From Bacteroidales bacterium UBA1064 (GTDB lineage Bacteria; Bacteroidota; Bacteroidia; Bacteroidales; Tenuifilaceae), in NCBI GenBank assembly GCA_002316235.1, contig DCDD01000140.1:1-18597 (forward strand): a stretch of 18,597 nt of DNA, in the 5' to 3' direction. The notes below the pieces were generated by a model. The model saw only the letters and a list, made by a program, of their open reading frames with translations. It ran no database searches and was not told the DNA's origin. The first letter of the stretch is position 1. Every line of letters starts with the position of its first letter. A program made the translations under genes and the position numbers. This document shows positions 7,769-15,318 of this stretch, piece after piece.

Positions 7769-8911
7769 GTGGCTGGTATATACGTGCATATTCCCTTCTG
7801 CAGGCGCAAGTGCCTCTACTGTGATTTTTACTCGGTGGGGGAAAGGTTTATTACCGGTGATTTTGACAAGCTTATCAACCATGAACTGCTGCTACGAGGA
7901 AACTTCTTAAACGACAAGCGCATCAGCACTGTTTACCTTGGCGGGGGAACTCCCTCCCTGCTTCCCATTGAAAGTGTCGGGAGGATACTTGAAGGCATTG
8001 ATACTCTTAGCAGCCTGAATGGTGATGCTGAAATCACCATTGAGGTAAACCCAGATGACGTTTCGTTGGAGCTTTTTCGGAGCTATAAGAGGTTGGGTGT
8101 AAACAGGATAAGTATAGGCGTGCAGTCGTTCAACCAGGCAGAACTTAGCTTTCTGGGGCGACGGCATAGCGTTGAATCCTCCTCGGTTGCTGTGCATAAT
8201 GCTCAGGATGCAGGTTTTGAAAACATCAGCATAGATTTGATATACGGCATTCCCGGCTCAACGCTTCAAACCTGGGAGCATTCACTAAGTGTGGCAGAAA
8301 ATTTGAATCCCCAACACCTTTCGTGCTACCACCTTACGTATGAAGGGAACACCCCGCTTACCCGTAGGTTAAGGAAGGGATTGTTTACCGCCCTTGATGA
8401 GGAGTTGAGCCTTGGGCAGTTCGAACTCCTTCGTAGTTTTGCCCAATCAAAGGGCTACCTCCACTACGAGGTCTCTAATTTTGCCAAGGAAGGATTTATT
8501 TCCAGGCACAATAGCTCCTACTGGCTTGGTGAGGAGTACTTAGGCCTTGGACCGGCAGCCCATTCCTACAATGGAGCTGTAAGGCAGTGGAATCCTTACT
8601 CGCTAGAGCGCTGGGAAGACGGAATAAAGAATAATTCGCCAAATATTGAAATGGAGAGCCTTAGTGCTGTTTCAAAGTATAATGAGCTGCTCATTACCAG
8701 GTTACGAACCATTTGGGGTGTGAATACGGATGATGTTTCCCGCATGTTTGGAGAAAGTTTCGCCAGCTTTTTAAACAAGTCTGCCCAAAAGTATATAGAT
8801 GACGGGAGGATGAGCCGAACCAAAGGCAATACACTCCTGATAAGCCCGTCGGCCTACTTTGTAAGTGATAGCATTGTGGAGAATTTAATGTTGATAGCGG
8901 AGCCAGATTAG
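7769..8911 (+). CDS. hemW: Radical SAM heme chaperone HemW (coproporphyrinogen oxidase-like)
   Basis: HemW is a radical SAM protein that binds heme and delivers it to acceptor proteins. It is often annotated as oxygen-independent coproporphyrinogen III oxidase, but it lacks the extra HemN cysteine. The 380 residues match the HemW length (E. coli about 378). At 11-18 the cluster-binding motif CRRKCLYC has C-x3-C-x2-C followed by DF, as in HemW, rather than the C-x3-C-x2-C-x-C of HemN. Further family blocks are YLGGGTPSLLP, EVNPDDV, ISIGVQSFN and IDLIYGIPGSTLQTW. Residues about 310-370 form the HemN C-terminal region. The start is GTG at 7769-7771, because MAGIYVHIPFC is the expected N-terminus and no ATG lies nearby. 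It faces away from rpiB, and the kinase gene follows on the same strand after about 120 bases. Confidence 0.93.
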   Translation: MAGIYVHIPFCRRKCLYCDFYSVGERFITGDFDKLINHELLLRGNFLNDKRISTVYLGGGTPSLLPIESVGRILEGIDTLSSLNGDAEITIEVNPDDVSLELFRSYKRLGVNRISIGVQSFNQAELSFLGRRHSVESSSVAVHNAQDAGFENISIDLIYGIPGSTLQTWEHSLSVAENLNPQHLSCYHLTYEGNTPLTRRLRKGLFTALDEELSLGQFELLRSFAQSKGYLHYEVSNFAKEGFISRHNSSYWLGEEYLGLGPAAHSYNGAVRQWNPYSLERWEDGIKNNSPNIEMESLSAVSKYNELLITRLRTIWGVNTDDVSRMFGESFASFLNKSAQKYIDDGRMSRTKGNTLLISPSAYFVSDSIVENLMLIAEPD

Positions 8912-9002
8912 GGCTTGCTCTACGCCTGCAACCCGAAGATGTGGTGAACAATCTTTTCGTAAAAGTATTAGGCAGTGATGTGGCTAATGAAATAAATATT
9001 CA

Positions 9003-9010
9003 TATTTTTG
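9003..9010 (+). promoter_or_regulatory. Possible -7 element for the plus-strand hybrid kinase
   Basis: TATTTTTG fits TAnnTTTG, but no -33 TTTG is present at the right distance. It overlaps the TTG that would otherwise be the first possible start codon. If it is used, translation must start downstream, which supports the GTG at 9035. An AT-rich background makes chance occurrence likely. Confidence 0.25.
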
Positions 9011-9034
9011 AAGCTAGTAATATTGCTGGTTTTT

Positions 9035-12000
9035 GTGATTATTCGTAGAAATACATTCCGATTCTGGATTATACTTACGGTTGCCTTTATTGCTGTAACC
9101 GCCCTGACAATTGTCCCGCTTGTTTTGGCCAAAAAGCACTACGCAGAGCTAATACGTAGAGAGTTTGACGCCAATGTTCAGGAAATCCACAACCGTTCTA
9201 CTGGTTACTTTCAAACCATTGAGAACGGCATTGCCAATAATTTAACGCTTGAAACGTATAATGACCCGCTGGTATCGCTAAAATTTACAACCGATTCCTA
9301 TGTTCGGGTACAAAATGTTAGGCGTGAAGGCAAAACAGTGTATAGTAGCCCATCAGATGACAATTCGGAATTCTACCTGTTTTCTGAAAGCAAAGTATTT
9401 CCATTTGAGGTTGCCACAGCGGTTAAGCGTTCCGATGGTTTTTGGGGGATGAAGTCGTTCGGCTTCGAGAGCTACAATGTTGACTATTTATTCCGATTCG
9501 ACAACCTTCTCTCATACCTGCAGGGGTTAACCGCATGCAATATCTGCATGACTTTAGGAGATATTCAAATCAACCCAAGAACCGGAAGTAATTCAGCCGC
9601 ATTTAGATGGAATCCTTATGTTCTGGAGTCTGGCAAATGGCCTGCTGTTGTAGCGCAGAATAAACAATACTTCTACGTGGTCAATCTTGCTGAAGTAGTT
9701 GATGTATCAGGGAACAAAGCCGGAATGACATTTTTAGCAGTTGATGTTAGCGAAATTCACAGGCTTTTCGTGTCGCTGGTTGGCTTGGTGTCAATATTGG
9801 GAGCGTTATCTATCCTGCTGTTAGGGCTGTTTGCAGTAAAACGATACCGTTTTCTAAAAACCGCAGCCAAACACGAGGACAATATCAAAACAAATGAAGA
9901 AGATTTACTCCGCAGGGCATCGTTGGTGAACCTTTTCGACGCAATGGAAAATGGGGTGGTAATGATTAACACCGATTTTGAGGTTGTTTACATTAACGAG
10001 AGCTATGCTGATTTTACGGGTTTACAACACAGCACAACGGTAGGGGAAAAATGCTACAGTGCACTTCAGGGGATGTACTGTCATACTGCCGAATGCCCGT
10101 TGTCGCGAATACTGGCCGGTGAGCCAAGGGTTGAAACAACCGAGTTCCGGTTTAAGTCAAATGGCGAAAAGGCACGATTTGCTGTAGCCACTAATCCAAT
10201 TACCGATGATAGCGGCAAAATTCTAGGGATTATCGAGAATTTTAAGGACATCACCGAAAAGTTGGAGGTGGAACAGACCCTAAAGCAAACCGAGGAGCAG
10301 TTTGAAATTTTCATGAACTCGTTTCCCTTAGGCGTTTTTATTGAGGATGGAATTACCCATGAAATCATATACCAGAATGCCTACCTGAATGACATATCAA
10401 ATGGGGCATGCATTAAGGATTTCTTGCCAAAGGAAAAAAGTGTAAAACCAGTTAAATCGTACAGGGAAAGTACCGAGGAGGTTATGCTGGTTGATTCATC
10501 GGGGCACTGGCGGTATTTCCTTCTTCATAAGTTTAAATTTATTGGCGTGGGCAACAACCTTCGTATTGGGGGGATAATGATTGATACAACTGAGAGGCGA
10601 GAGGTGGAGAGGTACCGCGATGTGCTCTCGGAAGCGATTGACAATTCGCCTGTAAGCATTGTAATCCTTTCACCAGCTACCGAAATAGAGTTTGTAAACC
10701 CATACTTCCTGGAACTAACCGGATATAGGATAGAGGAGGTTTACAGCAAGGACATCAACAGCCTCGACCTGGAGTATAACTCTGTTAAGGTGCTCGGCAA
10801 AGCTGTTGCAGCTGCTTTAGGAGGCAGGGTATGGCAGGGCGAAGTTCACCTCAAGCATCGAAATATTGGCCATAGCTGGGTTAGCGCTTCATTTATCCCC
10901 ATAACCGATTCTACAGGCAGTCTGCAAAATATTGTTGGTGTTATGGAGAATATCACCCAGCACAAGGAGTACGAAAAGGAAATACTGCTGGCAAAAAGTA
11001 AAGCCGAGGAATCCGATAACCTTAAATCGGCTTTTCTTTCCCATCTTTCACATGAAATAAGAACACCCCTGAATGCCATCATCGGTTTTTCATCCCTGCT
11101 TTCCGACAGCGACCTCAGCCTAACCGAACGACGAAACCTTTCGGAAATAATCTACCGTAACTCCAACGATCTGCTCAGGTTGATTGAAAATCTCATTGAA
11201 ATTTCAGAAATCGAAACCGGAACGCTTGATATTAAAAAGTCCCAGTTCTCGGTTAATGCCCTCATGCACTCGCTGTACCTCCAGATTCTGGAGGAGGATA
11301 AAAAAGCCACCAACGTTCGTTTCAGCCTTCGTCGGGAGGTGCACCACGACGATATGGTTATATACAGCGATGAGGCGCATATACGACAGGTCCTTTTTCA
11401 CCTGCTGGTCAACTCCTGCAAGTTCACCAACCATGGTTTCATCGAGTTCGGATACTCCATTGTGGATGAGTTTACCATCATGTTCTACGTCCTGGATAGC
11501 GGCGTTGGGATTGAAACCGATAAACAAGCTCTCATCTTCAACCCCTTTCGCCAGGTAGATGAGTCGAGCACCCGGCAATTCGGTGGTATGGGCTTAGGCC
11601 TGGCCATTTCCAAGCATATTGTTGAAAAGCTGGGCGGTAAAATATGGTTCAACAGCACCCCGGGATCGGGAACAAACTTTTACTTCACCGTGCCCTACAT
11701 TCCGGTTAACTCCAAGTTTGAGGTGGACAACGTGGGCAGCCGCCTGCAAAAATTCAACTGGAGCTCTAAAACTATTCTGGTAGCCGACGATATTGATGTT
11801 AACTTTGTTTACCTCAAGGCAGCGCTTAAAAGGACAAACGCCCAGGTTTTATGGGCAAAAAACGGTAAGGAAGCCGTAGAAATAGTAAGACAGGGTCCGG
11901 AGAGCATAAACCTGGTGTTGATGGATCTCGTAATGCCCGATATGGATGGGTTTGAAGCCACGCGGCTTATCAAGGATTTTGACAGCAGCATTCCGGTAAT

Positions 12001-12130
12001 CGGACAAACGGCATACCCCAACCCGGGGAATGCTGAGGCGGTAAACCAGTATGGACTTGATTCGCTGCTCGAGAAGCCAATCAAAATCAACTCCCTGCTC
12101 AACGAGCTCAACAAGTATCTGGATAACTAA
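9035..12130 (+). CDS. Hybrid sensor histidine kinase with extracytoplasmic sensor, PAS domains and C-terminal receiver
   Basis: A membrane hybrid kinase of 1031 residues counted from GTG 9035. Order: membrane helix (about 9-31), extracytoplasmic sensor (32-242) with a CxxC pair (Cys168, Cys171), second helix (243-268), PAS (about 296-410), PAS-like (420-520), PAS (527-645), HisKA with SHEIRTPLNA (His673), HATPase with N-box Asn793, G1 box DSGVGI (821-826) and G2 box GGMGLGL (850-856), and receiver (911-1031). The receiver has ADD (917-919), phospho-accepting Asp964 in LVLMDLVMPDMDG and Lys1014. All catalytic signatures are intact, so it should autophosphorylate and pass phosphate to its own receiver. 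The first PAS has three clustered cysteines (340, 349, 354), which suggests a redox or metal cue, but that is inference. TTG at 9008 is an alternative start; GTG gives a better N-terminus (MIIRRN, then the helix). No DNA-binding output is present in the window. Confidence 0.93.
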   Translation: MIIRRNTFRFWIILTVAFIAVTALTIVPLVLAKKHYAELIRREFDANVQEIHNRSTGYFQTIENGIANNLTLETYNDPLVSLKFTTDSYVRVQNVRREGKTVYSSPSDDNSEFYLFSESKVFPFEVATAVKRSDGFWGMKSFGFESYNVDYLFRFDNLLSYLQGLTACNICMTLGDIQINPRTGSNSAAFRWNPYVLESGKWPAVVAQNKQYFYVVNLAEVVDVSGNKAGMTFLAVDVSEIHRLFVSLVGLVSILGALSILLLGLFAVKRYRFLKTAAKHEDNIKTNEEDLLRRASLVNLFDAMENGVVMINTDFEVVYINESYADFTGLQHSTTVGEKCYSALQGMYCHTAECPLSRILAGEPRVETTEFRFKSNGEKARFAVATNPITDDSGKILGIIENFKDITEKLEVEQTLKQTEEQFEIFMNSFPLGVFIEDGITHEIIYQNAYLNDISNGACIKDFLPKEKSVKPVKSYRESTEEVMLVDSSGHWRYFLLHKFKFIGVGNNLRIGGIMIDTTERREVERYRDVLSEAIDNSPVSIVILSPATEIEFVNPYFLELTGYRIEEVYSKDINSLDLEYNSVKVLGKAVAAALGGRVWQGEVHLKHRNIGHSWVSASFIPITDSTGSLQNIVGVMENITQHKEYEKEILLAKSKAEESDNLKSAFLSHLSHEIRTPLNAIIGFSSLLSDSDLSLTERRNLSEIIYRNSNDLLRLIENLIEISEIETGTLDIKKSQFSVNALMHSLYLQILEEDKKATNVRFSLRREVHHDDMVIYSDEAHIRQVLFHLLVNSCKFTNHGFIEFGYSIVDEFTIMFYVLDSGVGIETDKQALIFNPFRQVDESSTRQFGGMGLGLAISKHIVEKLGGKIWFNSTPGSGTNFYFTVPYIPVNSKFEVDNVGSRLQKFNWSSKTILVADDIDVNFVYLKAALKRTNAQVLWAKNGKEAVEIVRQGPESINLVLMDLVMPDMDGFEATRLIKDFDSSIPVIGQTAYPNPGNAEAVNQYGLDSLLEKPIKINSLLNELNKYLDN

Positions 12131-12143
12131 CCCTGGTTGTAAG

Positions 12144-13505
12144 CTACCGGATGTACCTCCTTATTGTTTTATATAGCTCGTCGGAATCGAGAGGCTTTGT
12201 GATGAATGCGTTGCATCCGGCATCTAAGCTACGCTGCTCTTCATTAGCCATGCTGCTGGCTGTTGTGGCAACTATCGGAATGTCATGATTTTGTTTTCTA
12301 ATTTCCCGGACAACCCTATATCCATCCATAAATGGGAGTCGAAGATCCATGAGTATAAGGCTTATTTCCGGATGAAGTAGGGTAATTTCAACTGCATCCT
12401 CCCCGTTCTTAGCATGTATCAACCTCACGTTTGTGCGTTTCAGCAGGGCTTCGATGTACAGAAAATTCATGAGGTCATCCTCAACAACCAGAATGGTTTT
12501 ACCACTCCAATTCTCGGGGCTACAAAACAATTCGTTTGACTGTTTCTTTTTTGAAATATTCAGGGGTAGTCGTAGGTAAACCACATTTCCCGCATCAGGC
12601 GTTGAGCCAAAGTCTAACTCTCCACCCAACGCCTTGGCGTAACCATTGGCAATTATCATTCCTATTTCGGCTTCACCCTGTTGTCTTGTGAAATGTTTGC
12701 CATTAGACCTTACTGATTGTCTAAGAATTATTTCGTTTGATGATGTGTCGGTAAAGGGCTGCTTTACTTCCCGAACATGGAAGGTAATGCTTGCATTGGA
12801 ATCAACTCTGTAGCCAATTTCAAGGGTGTCGGATTCGGCAAGTTTTGATAATTTTCCCAGAATGTGCAGCAGCGTTTTCTTGAGCTTATCGGCATCGGTA
12901 ACCATAATGGCCTGCTCGTCATCAAGCGATAGCGCAAGTTTTAGGGCTACCTGACGGCTCATGTACTCCCTATTTTCTGTAAGTTGGTGTAAAATATCAC
13001 TTATTAGCTTATTAATGTTGCAGCTGGCGGGGAGAACTTCGAGCTGGTTGGCTTCTATTTTGGCTAGGTCAACCATTTCGTCGGCCAGAAGGATAATTTT
13101 ATTGCAAAGCTGCTGGATTTGTTGAGCCGCAGCATCCTTTTCCTTCTTGGTGGTGTTATTCATAAGAAGTGCTTGCGAAAATCCAAGCAGCCCATTTAGG
13201 GATGTCCGCATTCTATGGTTCAAATCGACCCAAAAGCTGGTTTTGCACTCCGTTAGTTCGCTCAACTTTTGGAGGGTATCATTCAGCTTGTCGGTAAGGG
13301 TTGCAGAAATTTCTTCCTGCCTGGCATTCATGGTTTGAAGCTGCCTTATCGTCGCCAGTAACTCCTTGTTATTATTTTTTAATTGTTTGTTGCGGTAGAG
13401 CAGAAGGCCTATCACGAGCAACATTCCCAACAAAACGGCCATGCCCACCATGTTGGGGGTTGCCGTTAAGGTTTGCAAAAGGATGTTTAATTTATCCGGT
13501 ATCAT
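12144..13505 (-). CDS. Degenerate hybrid histidine kinase (pseudokinase) with intact receiver domain
   Basis: A 453-residue protein: one membrane helix (19-37), a probable coiled coil (about 38-88), a HisKA-like helix pair (about 88-155), an ATPase-like domain (about 190-316) and a receiver (336-453). His97 sits in NHRMRTSLNG, but the acidic residue normally after it (SHEIRTPLNG) is Arg. In the ATPase-like domain the N-box Asn is replaced by Lys218 (HILGKLSKLA), the DxGxGI box is absent (HVREVKQPF), and the glycine-rich G2 box reads QGEAEIGM. ATP binding therefore looks lost. The receiver is complete: EDD (342-344), Asp387 in LILMDLRLPFMDG, TTAS and Lys437 in KPL. It resembles the receiver of the convergent kinase 13 bases away (shared LKRTN and AKNG blocks). 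I infer that it receives phosphate from another kinase. The start is ATG. Confidence 0.88.
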   Translation of the reverse strand: MIPDKLNILLQTLTATPNMVGMAVLLGMLLVIGLLLYRNKQLKNNNKELLATIRQLQTMNARQEEISATLTDKLNDTLQKLSELTECKTSFWVDLNHRMRTSLNGLLGFSQALLMNNTTKKEKDAAAQQIQQLCNKIILLADEMVDLAKIEANQLEVLPASCNINKLISDILHQLTENREYMSRQVALKLALSLDDEQAIMVTDADKLKKTLLHILGKLSKLAESDTLEIGYRVDSNASITFHVREVKQPFTDTSSNEIILRQSVRSNGKHFTRQQGEAEIGMIIANGYAKALGGELDFGSTPDAGNVVYLRLPLNISKKKQSNELFCSPENWSGKTILVVEDDLMNFLYIEALLKRTNVRLIHAKNGEDAVEITLLHPEISLILMDLRLPFMDGYRVVREIRKQNHDIPIVATTASSMANEEQRSLDAGCNAFITKPLDSDELYKTIRRYIR

Positions 13506-13867
13506 TCAGGATACGCCATTTGCAATTAAAATTGTTGAGAAATTTGCTGTTATTTTAAGGCCGAATAGCCGCTACCATTCAACTTTGGGGTTATAAGTCA
13601 ACATAAAGTTTGACTGCTAGAGGTATTAACAGGGGATTGCTAAATGATTCGGAGCGAATGGATATGGTTTTTAGGGTGCTAGCTGTGGGCAAAAGTAACT
13701 TTCGTTCAAGTCATTATCAAAACGCCCATCTGGTTTTTAGGCGAAACACGTCAAAAATTTGATAGAACTTGATTTAGTGGAGATTAACTTTTCGTTACTC
13801 CTGTCGGGATGGCAAGAAGACCTGATTTTTGGCTTATATAGTTGATTATCTGCCCATAACGGTGTAG
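13506..13867. other. 362-base intergenic region with a promoter and long leader
   Basis: This gap lies between the pseudokinase start and the tsaC stop, both minus strand. The only supported element is the promoter at 13690-13721. The roughly 180 bases between that promoter and the ATG would form an untranslated leader. I saw no open frame of note and no convincing hairpin terminator for tsaC. Confidence 0.6.
13690..13721 (-). promoter_or_regulatory. Near-consensus Bacteroidota promoter for the pseudokinase gene
   Basis: Read on the minus strand: TTTG, then 20 bases, then TACTTTTG. This matches the phylum's TTTG-N19-TAnnTTTG layout within the usual spacing tolerance and is the best promoter in the window. 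The predicted transcription start lies near 13683, giving a leader of about 180 bases before the ATG at 13505. Confidence 0.65.
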
Positions 13868-14440
13868 CTACTCCCTGATAATCCGGACAAGTCCGCCATC
13901 GCCCAGGGCTATAATACCAGAAGGTTTGTCCGATACAGGATGGTCGTAGGTTTGCGGGACAATGAAATCCACTCCCGATTTGATCACCTCATCAACTTCG
14001 GAGAAGTTTTTGGGGAATGGCCGTCCGGATATGTTGGCAGAGGTTGACACAATGGGCTTTCCGAACTGCAGGATTAGCTTCTGGCAGAAATCGTGCCTTA
14101 CCACCCTAATGCCGATGCTTCCGTCGGGGGCAATGAGGTTGGGCGCCAGATTTTTTGCCTTTTGGAAGATGATGGTCAGGGGTTTATCGGCCAGCTCAAC
14201 CAGGTCCCAGGCTACTTCAGGTACCTCGTCAACGTAGGATGGAATTCTGCCGGGTTGGTCAACCAGCACAATCATGCTTTTGCTATCGTCGCGCTGTTTC
14301 AACCTGAATATTTTGTCAACCGCTGCAGGGTTTGTGGCATCGCAGCCAATCCCCCACACCGTATCGGTTGGGTAGAGGATGATGCCTCCGGAACGGAGGG
14401 TCTCGGCAGCCCGAAGAAGAGATGGGTTGCTAACATTCAT
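13868..14440 (-). CDS. tsaC: L-threonylcarbamoyladenylate synthase (TsaC/Sua5/YrdC)
   Basis: This enzyme makes threonylcarbamoyl-AMP from threonine, bicarbonate and ATP, the first step of t6A37 modification of ANN-decoding tRNAs. From the ATG at 14438-14440 it has 190 residues, the same as E. coli TsaC, so it is the short form without the Sua5 C-terminal domain. Signatures are GGIILYPTDTVWGIGCDA near the N-terminus, KQRDDSKSMIVLV and, later, IVSTSANISG. The frame can also start at TTG 14467 (199 residues), but that would overlap the preceding glycosyltransferase gene, and the extra residues are not family-like. It is the last gene of the minus-strand unit with the two glycosyltransferases, 11 bases after the upstream stop. 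The grouping is probably transcriptional rather than functional. Confidence 0.95.
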   Translation of the reverse strand: MNVSNPSLLRAAETLRSGGIILYPTDTVWGIGCDATNPAAVDKIFRLKQRDDSKSMIVLVDQPGRIPSYVDEVPEVAWDLVELADKPLTIIFQKAKNLAPNLIAPDGSIGIRVVRHDFCQKLILQFGKPIVSTSANISGRPFPKNFSEVDEVIKSGVDFIVPQTYDHPVSDKPSGIIALGDGGLVRIIRE

Positions 14441-14451
14441 ACATTCTGGCT

Positions 14452-15300
14452 CTATTCCTGACAACAATTATTCCCCAGTGAAGTTTTGATTAGCCCGTTT
14501 GAACAGATCACCGACCCACTCTTTTGCTTCCTGAGCATCAAGTCATGGTTGATAACCTGTTCTGTCCAGCATTCCTTATGATGAAGATGATACTGAACTG
14601 CCAGATTTCTTAGGGATTTAATCCGAAAACCCGCCATTTTAAACCTCCAGGTTAGATCAATGTCCTCCCCAATTGCCGGGTTTATGTAATCCTCATCAAA
14701 GCCATTTATGGAATAGATGGCCTTTTTGGAAAAAGACATATTGCACCCTTTAAGCTGGTGCATTGCCCGGATGGCCGGTATAAATGCAAATGGCCCCCGG
14801 GGATTAATGAATATACCCTCCTCAATGAATTTTGCCTTTTGCCTTTTGAGCGAAGTGAAATTTTTCAGCAAATAGGCATTCATCTGAGAAACGACAAGCT
14901 GGTCGTTAAGCAGCAACGCCGACGTGTGCGGGTCAAGTTTAACCCTTTTTCCGGCAAGGATACTTTTGTCAGAGGCAAATTTTAGGTGAAATTCTATGAA
15001 GCGGGGATGTAGCATGCAGTCGCCGTCAATAAAAATTAGGTAGTCGGTTGTCGAAGCCAGAATGGCACGATTTAAAGCTTTATTTTTTCGCCATCCAACG
15101 TCGGGTTGGGTTAAGTGCCTGAGAGGAAGGGGTGATCTAAGCTCCGAAACAAATTCTTTAGTATGTTCACACTCCCCATCTTCAGAAATAATAATTTCAA
15201 CTCGTCTGTCGGTTTGCCTGAACACCGATTTTATGACAGCATTAAGAAATTCTACGTTCTTGTAGGTTGAAATAATCAGGGAGGCAACTGGTCTGGGCAT
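14452..15300 (-). CDS. Family 2 glycosyltransferase
   Basis: A 282-residue GT-A fold, inverting-type glycosyltransferase with no membrane helix. The nucleotide-binding start is ASLIISTYKN, the metal-binding DxD-type motif is IDGDC (Asp92, Asp94), and IGEDIDLTWR (210-219) is the acceptor/base region. The part around KGCNMSFSKKAIYSINGFDEDY resembles the C-terminal galactosyltransferase-type segment found with many GT2 enzymes, including chondroitin-polymerase relatives. It is clearly related to the second half of the upstream fused glycosyltransferase (PDVGWRKNKALNRAI here against PDMGFRKCTIINKAI there), which suggests duplication. It starts with ATG 18 bases after that gene. The likely role is building a surface glycan such as lipopolysaccharide core or capsule; sugar and acceptor cannot be told. 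Confidence 0.88.
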   Translation of the reverse strand: MPRPVASLIISTYKNVEFLNAVIKSVFRQTDRRVEIIISEDGECEHTKEFVSELRSPLPLRHLTQPDVGWRKNKALNRAILASTTDYLIFIDGDCMLHPRFIEFHLKFASDKSILAGKRVKLDPHTSALLLNDQLVVSQMNAYLLKNFTSLKRQKAKFIEEGIFINPRGPFAFIPAIRAMHQLKGCNMSFSKKAIYSINGFDEDYINPAIGEDIDLTWRFKMAGFRIKSLRNLAVQYHLHHKECWTEQVINHDLMLRKQKSGSVICSNGLIKTSLGNNCCQE

Positions 15301-15318
15301 AAATATGGATGTATAGAG

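Noticed and set aside
9008..9034. TTG at 9008 as the start of the intact hybrid kinase
   Set aside because: It adds a second hydrophobic stretch before the basic RR residues and overlaps a possible -7 element. GTG 9035 gives a cleaner N-terminus, though TTG cannot be excluded.
14441..14467. TTG at 14465-14467 as the tsaC start
   Set aside because: It would overlap the end of the glycosyltransferase gene, and the nine extra residues are not family-like. The ATG at 14440 gives the usual 190 residues.
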